From Oegoconia quadripuncta (Eukaryota > Arthropoda > Insecta > Lepidoptera > Autostichidae): DNA of 64,000 nucleotides. Shown piece by piece: positions 9,101-17,600 of this stretch (position 1 is the stretch's first letter; every line of letters starts with the position of its first letter). The translations under genes and the position numbers were made by a program. Below the pieces are notes generated by a model, which saw nothing but the letters and a program-made list of their open reading frames with translations, did not search any database and was not told where the DNA came from. The stretch covers positions 3,062,413 through 3,126,412 of the forward strand of contig OX438751.1 in the NCBI GenBank assembly GCA_949316235.1. The letters run 5' to 3'.

Positions 9101-9654
9101 GCTTTTTTGGACTTGATCGCAGCAGGCAGCTCGATGAAACTTGAACCGCGCAAGGGCTGGTATTTATTAATGTTAACCTCTAAATGAGAATTATGTAAAA
9201 ATGTAAAACCACTGTCGCGCTGTTGAAATTCACTTATTTTTTTCATTAAATAATCTTTAACTTCACACATTAATGTATCATGATCGTAATTTTGATGAAT
9301 AGTATAGTTTTTCGTGTTAAATGATTTCATCTCTTGGGAATCATTTTTAACCAAAAGAAAGAGAGCGAAAAATTCAAAATTGATCTTAACACAGTAATTT
9401 TGCTTTAAAGACAAATCAATTAATGTTTTAGTTTTGTTTTGTATGTCGTCAAAAAACCTTTCCACGGAAGTTGAATCCAAAGAATCTGACGCAATTATTC
9501 TATATGAAGCTATCCGGTTGCGAAATGCGGTCTTTATAATTTCAATACCTTCGCTAAAAGGGGAAATATTTTTGTTTTTGTGGTTAATGCTTCGCAAATG
9601 ACCTGCCCAATGATCACGATCAACGGCGATTTTACAAACGGTACAAAATGGCAT
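6133..9654 (-). CDS. PolB: protein-primed family B DNA polymerase (Polinton)
   Basis: A complete 1173-aa polymerase that replicates the element from its ends. In order: an N-terminal C2H2/U1-type zinc finger (C4, C7, H19, H25), a second CxxC...H...C cluster at 314-332, exonuclease motif I 'YADFEAM' (D364, E366), an endonuclease-VII-like Cys/His module (C459-x2-C462 ... 'DHCHMTGRYRG' ... H486, C489), Exo II 'HNLTGYDCHLF' (504-514), Exo III around 'YLETDVLLLTD' (657-667), polymerase motif A 'YLDCNNLYG' (D757), motif B 'KLLNNSIFGKTLEN' (903-916), motif C 'YTDTDS' (D1013, D1015) and the 'KKAKGTKRN' motif (1092-1100). All catalytic residues are present and no frame break was seen. Length is normal for the family. 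It starts close to the presumed right terminal repeat and reads inward. Confidence 0.95.
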   Translation of the reverse strand: MPFCTVCKIAVDRDHWAGHLRSINHKNKNISPFSEGIEIIKTAFRNRIASYRIIASDSLDSTSVERFFDDIQNKTKTLIDLSLKQNYCVKINFEFFALFLLVKNDSQEMKSFNTKNYTIHQNYDHDTLMCEVKDYLMKKISEFQQRDSGFTFLHNSHLEVNINKYQPLRGSSFIELPAAIKSKKACVNIKNRDDFCFLWSVTAALYPAKRHPDRVSSYPKFEDVLNVNDLKFPMSFSDIARFEVNNPQLCIFVYGLQDKKIVVGPLYKSEPLNKKVIHILYLEEGDISHYCLIKDLSRLVGNQISKHHKKLHFCEHCLLFFDSNGLLNSHSCGGVATVLPPKGSFIEFENYNRKQNIPFVVYADFEAMLERYDTCEPDPLKSSTITQQRHVPIAFAYHIVCTVDERYNHISLYRGRDCVQKFIESIYDDAKRIDTILNQSVSMVFTECDARNYENAETCHICDRLLVLDKVRDHCHMTGRYRGAAHSRCNLQFKAPKFLPVFFHNLTGYDCHLFIKELGKAPGPIKVIPKTKENYISFTKFIPITAEKHFQIRFVDSFKFLGTSLEKLASTMKKDDFRYLRSYYPDEKLFNLLTRKGVYPYDYMCNWERYNDTCLPSKDSFYNSLTNDPITDGDYEHAQAVWSEFSLINMGEYTDLYLETDVLLLTDIYENYRLTCKQYYQLDPAFYLTAPSLSFDAMLLKTRVRLELISDIEIFRMIQQGIRGGVCMCSKRHAKANHRYLETFDPTEPSSYIVYLDCNNLYGYSMCHTLPYSNFRFLNNSEIISLEANITNVADDAENGFILEVDLSYPSNLHSEHNDFPFCPDKIVSPKGKTKKLIPNLYDKYHYVIHYVHLKKCLEHGLLLKKIHRAVTFKQSNFLKKYIDLNTELRQKAKSTFEQDFFKLLNNSIFGKTLENTEQRVDVRLVNMWSDTNNQTKKCTGAEKLIASPNFHSVSILSDDLVAIQMKRSRIVLDKPIYIGFAVLELSKSHMYDFHYSIMKPFYENRIELCYTDTDSFVYTVQTDDFYEDCKVNFLKYFDTSNYDPSNEFGLPIINKKIPGLFKDEMGGKIIKEFVGLRSKLYCVKTLDRTIKKAKGTKRNVIKGLSLSDYKHVLYHCDVIRKKNVLFKTIKHEIFTQTVNKIALSSNDDKRLLESNKVSTIAWGHKDIFGCTA

Positions 9655-9843
9655 TTTATAAGTAGATGCTATTACTAACGTGTAAGTTATCTGGTACTAA
9701 ATAATATTATGAATCTAGTATTAATTAATTAATTAAGTTGAATAGAGAAGCGGCACAGTGACAAATGAAAATGTTTTTAAATAGATACCTATATTATATA
9801 TGTATTTGAAAATGGTGGTTAACCCTCATGATAATGTAGGTAC
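9655..9843. other. junction between Polinton and host exon
   Basis: AT-rich sequence with (TTAA)n-like 'attaattaattaattaa' at about 9720-9736. The Polinton right end should lie here or just beyond, but with the left end out of view the terminal repeat cannot be recognised. No poly(A) signal is seen for the - strand exon that ends at 9844. Confidence 0.4.
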
Positions 9844-10189
9844 CTATTTAAAAATCTTTTCACTAAAAAATACGGGCTCGCAGTCATTAAATAGCTCGTG
9901 ACTCCGCTTCATAAAAGCTTGCAGCTTTTCCCACTGCGGAGTCCCCCTATTTAATTTGACCTTTAACGTCACCTCCGCGTGTTTCCACCTCTGATCCGGG
10001 ACTGCAGAGGTCGCCTCCTCCGTGTTGTATACACGCACTTCCAGGAAATATTCACCGCTTTGGTGAAAAGCTTCCCGGCGCACCCTCCCGCCAGGGACTC
10101 GGGTCGTTAAGTAAGTCTGAAGTACCTGCTTCGCCGTGGAAGACTTCGGCTTCGACGCCTCGGGCTCCAGGCCAAATAGCCCTCCGGAA
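9844..10189 (-). CDS. terminal exon of unrecognised gene (exon X3)
   Basis: Acceptor TTGTTTCAG ends at 10190; the exon is open for about 114 codons to TAG at 9846-9844. The product starts 'SGGLFGLEPEASKPK' and ends in a Trp/Phe-rich, moderately charged segment ('RWKHAEVTLKVKLNRG', 'PQWEKLQAFMKRSHELF'), with the character of a folded domain, so it is probably coding. Codons are GC-richer than the neighbouring Polinton genes, as in the DOCK exons. The family is not recognised. Phase at the acceptor (2) matches the donor of X2. Confidence 0.6.
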
Positions 10190-10467
10190 CTGAAACAATA
10201 TTATATAGGTAAATAAACATCAAATATGTCCGCGTGGTGGCTCAGAGTAGAATAGCGCACCAACCCATCACAAGTAAGGTGTTATAATCAGACTAATGAT
10301 TGAGGTAGAATATTTACTACGTCCGCAGACATAGAAATGGGCAGCAGTATTTTATGATTGAATTCAAACCCTGCTATCGATGTCGGACAGTGGTCTGATG
10401 TGGCCCGTTGAGTTAAATACATTGGCTATTTTTTAAATTTGATAGAGAAAGTGTAAGTTTTCCTTAC

Positions 10468-10548
10468 CTTGTCAATGTCGAAGTCGAGGTCTCGGTAGCG
10501 TCGCCGGCGGTTGTGTCGCGACCACGGCAAGACTTCTTTTTGTTGGAA
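10468..10548 (-). CDS. exon X2 of unrecognised gene
   Basis: An 81-bp exon flanked by TTTACAG (ending 10549) and GACAAG|GTAAGG. It encodes a Lys/Arg then Thr/Ser-rich linker ('SNKKKSCRGRD...'). Phase 2 on both sides, compatible with X1 and X3. Low-complexity coding sequence, so identity cannot be judged. Confidence 0.55.
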
Positions 10549-10624
10549 CTGTAAAGTAAAGTTTAACCATAAACACACAATGTTGAAATATGTATGAGTG
10601 GAAATGTGTAGGTCTAATTTTTAC

Positions 10625-10777
10625 CTATTTGATGCTGATAGCTCGGCAGGCGCGTTTCTTTTCACCGCTGCGGGTGCCTTCTTCTTCGGGGCCTTCTTCA
10701 GCACCGCTTTCGCAGGCGGTGAGGGCGGCGAGTCAGAGCTGTCCGACTCGATGAAAGTATTATATTCAACGTCCGAC
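10625..10777 (-). CDS. exon X1 of unrecognised gene
   Basis: A 153-bp exon between TATTTTCAG (ending 10778) and AATAG|GTAAAA. It encodes an acidic Ser-rich stretch ('FIESDSSDSPPSPP') followed by Ala/Lys-rich sequence ('VLKKAPKKKAPAAVKRN'), a pattern seen in disordered nuclear tails. The preceding exon was not identified. Its start phase equals the end phase of the last DOCK exon (14543), so a DOCK-X transcript would stay in frame. Confidence 0.5.
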
Positions 10778-11479
10778 CTGAAAATAGAAACAAAATTATT
10801 ATAATAACATTTTAAATAAAATATATCAAATATTAGACCATAATTCAAGAATTATTTATGATTATGTTTTATATTCAAATATACTTACTAACATTTTTTT
10901 TTAATTGGAGCGAAGATGGTGCCACAGTTGCAGATGATAGGTATCGTCACAGAAACAATTGTAGAATGAATAAATTTTACTCAAATATTGTGTATTTATG
11001 GGTATCAACAATACAAAACTGCTACATACCTAACTACATTATTGATTCATTATCAAATCAAACTTAATTCCTACGCAGGAAGAAATTTTAATAACAGCTA
11101 AGTAAAAGCACTTACGACCTATTGTACCGAGTCACTTGATCGCCTCAACTGTCCCACGATGATTTGCTTAGTTGCAGTTATTTTTATAGGAAAATAAATA
11201 TATGAGTGTATTTGTTTCGCGCAACGCGCTGCAGTTTCCACCGTATTTGTAAAATGAAACCTGACTAAGCGATTGTATTATCAACTACGACGAAGTCAAA
11301 CGAAAGGTAATGTGTTTCACAAGTTGTATGTACTCGTATGTTATTCTAAAACATTTTAACCGAATTTAACAAATGAGATATCACTAATTCGTATAAAACC
11401 AAACGAAGATAGTTACGCGGAGTGTATACTTAAATTTACACTGCTGTATCATTGCTTAGTTCGGGAGTACTTCAATATG

Positions 11480-11740
11480 TTATCATCATCCGTTCCTAAA
11501 CATCCCACTGTAAGGGGATGGAGGAGAGTATGGACCATAGTCCACCACGCTGATCCAGTGCGAGTTGGGTACTTCATAGTAACTTCGATTATTTCTAGAG
11601 AATTAAGAGTTTACGAGCAATCAGATAAACACACTTACCTAAGTTCAATTAAAAACTCATTCGCACATAGGTAGGGGAATCGAACCCGAATCTCCCAAAG
11701 GACCCGCATTTCAATCACTGAGCCCATATGTTCAAATATC
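11480..11740. repeat. unclassified retroposon fragment
   Basis: Contains 'accatagtccaccacgctgatccagtgcgagttgggtacttc' (sense of a repeat I know from lepidopteran genomes) followed by 'ggaatcgaacccg', a B-box-like motif on the - strand. The 65-codon + frame here is a by-product. Confidence 0.4.
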
Positions 11741-12113
11741 AAGAGTTATAATTAATTATCAGACAAAATACCTTAATATCATAATCATAGGTCGATTATT
11801 TTTATCGAACATGTTTTGTGTATTTTCAGCACTTTCAAAATCAGATAAAGTCACGGCTGATAGCTAGTGAAGAAATAAATAATTTTCATTAAAATACAAG
11901 TAACTCGGGAGGTGACACTATAGCTAGCAATTCCACTTATCGGTCTTTTGTCAACTGTGCATAATTCAAGCTGCATTAAAACTTTAATTTGCGTCAATTC
12001 GTATATTATCTAGATAAAAGGTGTCTCACTAATGTTAATTCAATAGTACAATTCACAAGCAAATACATATATACATTCACGACTCTTATCCCAAATGGGG
12101 TGGTTACAAATAT

Positions 12114-12116
<3 letters not shown>

Positions 12117-12149
<33 letters not shown>
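12117..12149. repeat. (TA)n microsatellite
   Basis: About sixteen uninterrupted TA dinucleotides, flanked on both sides by 'aaatatttataa' sequence. Confidence 0.9.
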
Positions 12150-12150
<1 letters not shown>

Positions 12151-12287
12151 CTATTTATAAATATTTCAATTTATTAACATAAGCTATAAACGTTTACAGA
12201 CTTAAGAAGATATACGATATGTAAATGATAAAGGTGAGGCGACTCGCATTCTCATTTTCATCGCAAGACCGAACTCGAGAAATAATA

Positions 12288-12671
12288 AAAACCGGCCAAG
12301 TGCGAGTCGGACTCGCACACTAAGGGTTCTCTACCATTATCTATAAAACGGCAAAAAATCACGCTTGTTGTATGGGAAGCCCCTTAAATATTTGTTTTAT
12401 TTTAATTATTTATTTTTAAAGTGAATATAGAACTAAATATTTTGTGAATATTTCAAGCGTCTACCTGTTGCCGTTATCGACATATACAATATCGACCAAA
12501 AACGAGCAAAACAATCACTTTATTTATTCTGTTTGTTTAGTATTTGTTGTTATAGCGACACTAGAAATACATCATCTGTGAAAATTTCAACTGTCTATCA
12601 CTGTTCATGAGATACAACAGAGTCTTAGTAATAGGGTCCCGTTTTACCCTTTGGGTACGGAACCCTAAAAA
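12288..12671. repeat. Lep1-type non-autonomous repeat
   Basis: Begins 'accggccaagtgcgagtcgg' and ends 'gggtacggaaccctaaaa', with inner 'tgttgtatgggaagcccc' and 'tagcgacactagaaatacatcatctgtgaa'. This is the repeat widespread in Lepidoptera and other arthropods, about 380 bp here with internal deletions. A second, short piece is at about 29098-29165. Confidence 0.65.
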
Positions 12672-12924
12672 TGGGTGGTGTACTTTGCGATCTATCTTTG
12701 TACCTACCTAGACATTATAACATTTGACGCTAAGGCATGCACGTATTTTGATTTAACCAGCAACATAGCGAAACATGAGCAAGCGTCAGGTTGCAAACTT
12801 ATTATAACAGCAGCAGTGTTGTCAGGTGCATGGCTTTCCTCTTTTCCCACGCTTTTGTTAAAACGGTTCTGCTTTCGATTATAGTATAACAATTCAAGAT
12901 TTATGTATTAAATAATACGGTCTA

Positions 12925-13330
12925 TAGTACTTAAGGTATATTCAATACCCTTAATCAACGGTTATGGGTTCAATTCCTGGCAGGAGAAAATATTAATCAA
13001 AGGATATGTACCTATTAATTCTCATGATTTGGTTTATTGAAAGGTGATATTAACGACGGCTTGCGTAGTGAGTACTATACTGTTTAAGAAACGAGCCGAT
13101 GCGGGTTCGATTCCCGCTAGGGGTAAATTTTAAACGATGGTTAATTCATATAGTTCTTATGATTTGGCTTATTGGGGTGAGACTTTGACGACCGACTGGT
13201 AGTGTCCTGGTTTGAAACCAAAATACTGCGGGTTCGATTCTCGCTAGGGGCAAATATTTGTCAGATAAATACAAACATTAAGTGTCTAACGATGTTTACA
13301 TATTTACATTAATATATTTTTATCCATTAT
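12925..13330 (+). repeat. three tandem tRNA-like SINE heads
   Basis: Three successive B-box regions: 'gggttcaattcctgg' (about 12966), 'gcgggttcgattcccgctagggg' (about 13101) and 'gcgggttcgattctcgctagggg' (about 13229), spaced about 130 bp. Each of the first two is followed by 'tta.ttcat/tctcatgatttgg.ttattg' sequence that recurs. They are not tRNA genes: acceptor and anticodon stems do not close. Confidence 0.55.
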
Positions 13331-13383
13331 CTAGTGTGTATAGCACCGGATTTGTTCATTTATTTATTTAAGTAATTAAATAT

Positions 13384-13656
13384 TTGCGATGTGGTTTAGA
13401 TTTGGGAGAGATTTCATTCGAAATGGACGTCATAAAGCGGTCTATAGAAACTTATGTAGAAGTTGAGAAAATATGTGAAATATGTGAAATACAAGAGGCC
13501 TTAATCACCAAACACGGTTACTATACAATGTACGGGTTCCGATCATGTTTCTGGTGTTTGTTTAAATTGTGTCCTGATACGGCATGTATTAAATACTTGG
13601 AAGATTTAGATATTCGCACTCGTATGGCTGCAACTAATAAGCTTCATGAATATTAA
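13384..13656 (+). CDS. orphan small ORF with CxxC motif
   Basis: Open for 90 codons; a more likely start is the ATG at 13423 ('MDVIKRSIETYVEVEK'), giving 78 aa. It contains 'ICEICE' and 'SCFWCLFKLC', two Cys pairs that could bind zinc, and ends in a charged helix-like tail. Composition looks protein-like, unlike the neighbouring repeats. I do not recognise the family. It could be a small gene, a capture from a virus, or chance. Confidence 0.3.
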   Translation: MRCGLDLGEISFEMDVIKRSIETYVEVEKICEICEIQEALITKHGYYTMYGFRSCFWCLFKLCPDTACIKYLEDLDIRTRMAATNKLHEY

Positions 13657-13880
13657 AAGGTTATTTTAAGGTTCATACATTATAAAAAGGTCCTTTCAGG
13701 ACCAACAAACTGTTCAATGTTTCCACGACAGATCATTTACAACTACAGGTGATTTATATAGGAATTGTGATGGAGCGTTGATATAACAACAATTCTTTAA
13801 ATTAGAATTGCACAGAGTGAGAGCGAACGATCATTCACCTCGTAAACTAATGGTGGGATAGAATGCACAATAGATCGAAC

Positions 13881-13976
13881 GATATTATTGGGCATTCTAG
13901 GACACCAGAAGTGAAGGAGGCGAAGCAGGTGCGTAGCCGACTGAACGGATGGTGGTCTAGAATGCCCAATAATATC
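13881..13976. repeat. hairpin with 26-bp arms
   Basis: 'gatattattgggcattctag' + gacacc (13881-13906) pairs with ggtggt + 'ctagaatgcccaataatatc' (13951-13976), 24 of 26 positions, around a 44-nt loop. A related motif, 'gtgggatagaatgcac', lies just upstream (about 13852). Small foldback element or miRNA-like hairpin. Confidence 0.6.
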
Positions 13977-14447
13977 CTACTGCCATTCAATATTACTACA
14001 ACTTTGAATCTTTTTTGGAAATACATGCATTACTAACATCTAGACTTTGCAGTACTTGGATGTGTGGCATTCATACGAGTGTTACTGTGCTACTTTATTT
14101 TAACTTGAAAACTGACGGGCAGGTCTAGTCATAGATCAGAGAGGTAGATTGATTTTCCTAATAATCTAAATTCAACCGTATTTATTATGTGGTAAAGATT
14201 AGAGTTAATAAAAGCGTTAATGCCACTTACGTTCTTATTAAATTAATAAATAATATTAAATTGAGAAGGGATAATGCAGTATTGGCATTGGCTAGTCCAA
14301 AGCAAAATTTTTATTTATCAGTTTTAAAAGGATATAAGTCGCATAAAAATTTTGATTAACTTTTATACTTATCATACAAGAAACATGGTTCAATTTAGCT
14401 TGTAAGGGAAATCCAATCTACCTATTTCGATATATGATTATACCCTC

Positions 14448-14510
14448 TCCTAGGCAGAGGAGGCTGTGCCCCAACAGTAGGGACGTAAGGCTGATGACGA
14501 GATCTGTATC
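14448..14510 (+). mobile_element. RTE-type LINE 3' tail fragment
   Basis: 'gcagaggaggctgtgccccaacagtagggacgtaaggctgatgacgag' is the characteristic 3' end of lepidopteran RTE-like LINEs and of SINEs that borrow it. Confidence 0.6.
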
Positions 14511-14542
14511 GATACCGTGATTGTAGAAATTGTGCGACTTAC

Positions 14543-14661
14543 TTGTTATGGTAGAGTACGGTAGTGTATGCCTCCTTAGTGAACTCGGGGCACGAGCTGC
14601 GGCCGAAGATACCGGCCAACGCCGCCGCTTGGTCCTCCCCACTCATCAGCTGCATGCGCAC
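14543..14661 (-). CDS. DOCK exon A (within DHR-1/C2)
   Basis: Starts CATCAG|GTGCGC and ends AACAA|GTAAGT, phase 0 to 2. Encodes '[10 protein letters not shown]' to '[10 protein letters not shown]', a conserved DHR-1 stretch. It is the last DOCK exon recognised. Confidence 0.9.
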
Positions 14662-17600
14662 CTGATGACGCCATCAATAACTTCAAAAACTTTTTTTTGG
14701 AGAATAGATTATTGACACTTTGGAAAGTCCTGTTGGGGGATATCTTCTGCTGCTGCTCTAACTGCAGCTGTGGTTGTTGTTGCACCGATTGGAAGAGAGC
14801 GAAAAACTGGCCGCGCCCCAGTATATATACATTTAGATTTGCGCCATCTATCGGATTGTCCTGGAACCCGTGAGAAAGGTACACTTGTACCCATTGAAGT
14901 GAATAGATTGATTAGTGGTGGGTACACGGGTTCGCCGATAGATGGCGCCAGTCTTTACGTGCCGACAGCGTCAGGCGAAGTTCTATGCTGAACAAGTCCC
15001 TTTTAAATCGATCAAATCGAATTAAAAAAAAGCCTCCAATACATGGTAGCAACAGTTAATTATTAAAAAAAAGAGGTAGCTCTATGGATAGGTAGGAACA
15101 ATGTGGAGAGGTAGGAACAATGTGGAGAGGTTAGGACACTGTGGACGGGTAGGGCTATTGTGGAGTAGGAATATTCTGGACAGGTAGGCATATTATGGAG
15201 AGGTAAAGACAGTGCGGAGAGGCAGGAACACTTACGGTGATGTTTCTCGCGGAGCCGGCGCGCGAGGTGTAGGCGGCGAGGTTGATCTCGCGTACGTTCA
15301 CGTACAGCAAACCGCGGTACTGGTAGTGCGGCACTAGGGGCGGCTGCAGGGGGAAGGGGAGCACCTCCTTGCATGGACGGATGTTGTCATCTAGAGGCGA
15401 ACATGTGGGGGTTGTCTTAAATACAAAAACTAAACTTCAAAGAAAATACGAAATGATTATTTTTCTACCCTCGAATTGCAAATTCGACGTAACCAAAAGT
15501 ATTTTAAAACGTCATACATTATATCCAGGTTTCATTACAGCACAATTTTAATAATCAGACAGACACTTTCAAGGCTTTTTAACACTATAACTACTAGGCT
15601 CGCATAAGCTACTACTTGAAAAAGAACAGCCGTATAAAACGAATTAGTTAATTGTGTGATTCATAAATTAGTCTCATGTTTTTAGACATCCGAGTAAAAA
15701 AACAAATTCGGTGCATTAAAATATGCATAGTCAATATTATTTTTCCAATATATTTTGCGTTTTATTGTTCTAAATCATTCAAGTCACCTCCGCAAGGGTT
15801 CAATTTCGCCAGCTCCGGAGTGAGTCCATTCTTGATCTCCTCAGGGCACGGGCAGACTTCGATCTTCAACGTGCCCGGGATGCATTTCAGCTTCTTAGGA
15901 GCTGAGCTCGGGCGCTTGATCTCTGCTAGAAACTTGTAGAGGTCCTCGTCGCGAAGTTTATCAGTCTCCTGATGGAGAAATAGCAAGGTTCTGGTGAAAT
16001 TTTGTGGAATGCACTGAAGTAAGTTCCTGGATAGCCTAATGAGCCTTAACAACTCATTCGAGAGAGGCAGAAGTAGATGATTTGAACAATGCTGCGGTTT
16101 CCCGTGGCATCTCTGCTCGCCTAGTACCGGTGCTTGTAGTAAACAGTTCTCCTAGCTGTCTGCCGATCCTCACCTGTTTGTAGGAACTGGTGCATGTATG
16201 GTGCGACGCTGATGGAGCCTTCGAATGAGAGGTCATAACTCTCGGTTATACTAATCTGGTACCTGTGGTAATTAATCTGGCTTCCAAGGTGAATACCCCT
16301 GCTAATCTTCGAGACGCGGAAGTGGATACAAGACGTTCCCATGGCAACTTTGCTCGCCTACTCCCTCCCAGCTATCCGCCGAATCTCACCTGCTTGAAGA
16401 AGCTGGTGACAGTGATGGCGATGGGCTTGAGTGAGTCAAGCTGGTGCGCCAGGTCGTCCGGCTGGTGGATGGTGCGACGCTCGATGGAGCCTTTGCGGGT
16501 CAGTGAGCCTCCAACCTCGCCGGCACGGCGTCGCAGCTGCTCTAGGCTGCTCGATGACGCTTTACGGTCTGGGGAATGCATCATTTGTTCGTTGAATGAA
16601 GTGTACTTACTATGATTGTAAAGATCAATGTTTGATGACGATCTGTTTGGTGTAGTGGTTAGAAACTCTGATTGCTCTAACAAAAGGTCGTGTGTTCGAA
16701 TCCCGCTAGGGGCATAATGTTTGTATGATGAATACAATATGCATGTATTTAACAAAAAAAAATGTATATATGTTGGTAGTTTATCAACCATCTGGTATCC
16801 ATAATACAAGCCTAGTTGCTTAGTGTGGAACTAGATGGTGCTGTGTGTATGTGAAATGATATTTATTTGTTTAAAAAAAAAACTAATTTGCTACTACGCA
16901 AGCATTTAAGAATGGTGACCCTGCCACGACGCAGTTGAAAATCAACTGTTTGTGGTCACCGCGGTCACCGCATTGGCATGCACAGATTATAATTTATATT
17001 TTATTAAGAATTCTTAATCTAAAGAAACTACACAGAAGAACATGCGTCACTAATATCCACTCACCCAAACTGTTAGTATTAGAGGAGACAGACAAGCTGT
17101 CCTTATCGGCCTGTTCGCGCTCCAAACTGTTAGACCCGCTGAGGATGTTGAGAAGCGAGACACAGCTCCAAGCTAGAGGCATCCGATATTTGCCCAGCCT
17201 TGTGCATGCAGCTTGAGCGCTCGCTCGGACTTTCTCGCGGTTCTGTCAAACAGATGCAGACTTAGGCCCGTATTAATAAACCAATCCCAATACAAGTCTT
17301 AAGGCTGTATCAACAGAGATGCGTCTTAAGCAGTTGACGCTATCTCAAGCTCTGTGCTAATTTATAAACCAATCTTGAGGTCTACTCAGTTGAGATCACT
17401 TCTCAAGTATTCGCCTCAGCGGCGAATGAATGAGTCTTGAGTTTCGTTTATTAATACGCGCACCTCTCAAATGAGTACTGCTTGAGTATGCACGTGCTTT
17501 TCAGGTGTCAAGTTAAGTTTATTAATCAACACGTTTACTTGAGACCGGTCACAAGACTGTTCTCAATCTAGAGAATGGTTTATTAATACGGCCCTGAAAC

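Larger units (their letters stand above)
1..9700. mobile_element. Polinton/Maverick (adintovirus-like) element, left end cut off
   Basis: A self-synthesising DNA element carrying integrase, PLA2 virion protein, adenain-type protease, penton-like protein, major capsid protein and protein-primed DNA polymerase B in the arrangement usual for Polintons: integrase and virion genes rightward, polymerase leftward from the other end. The window begins inside the integrase gene, so the left terminal repeat is missing. The right boundary lies between the polymerase start (9654) and the next host-like exon (10189); I could not see the terminal repeat, and 9700 is only a placeholder. The FtsK-type packaging ATPase normally found in this family is not in the window, so it lies further left or was lost. 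All frames are open, which suggests a recent insertion. The element lies beside, or in an intron of, a DOCK-family gene. Confidence 0.9.
10778..14542. other. 3.8-kb stretch without a supported gene
   Basis: Between exon X1 and the last DOCK exon. It holds an unclassified repeat (about 11480-11740), a (TA)n tract, a Lep1-type repeat, three tRNA-like SINE heads, a 78-90-aa orphan frame, a hairpin and an RTE tail, listed separately. On the - strand, TATAAAA-like sequence at about 11181-11190 lies upstream of a GTAAGT at about 11116, a possible promoter and first exon for the X exons, but no start codon is found there. Confidence 0.4.

Noticed and set aside
12117..12149. (TA)n tract as replication origin or promoter
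   Set aside because: A simple microsatellite with no associated gene or motif.
15081..15231. CRISPR-like array
   Set aside because: Units are contiguous 19-bp tandem repeats with no unique spacers, in a eukaryotic intron.
16372..16809. 145-codon - frame as one gene
   Set aside because: It is DOCK exon D read through its acceptor into a SINE.
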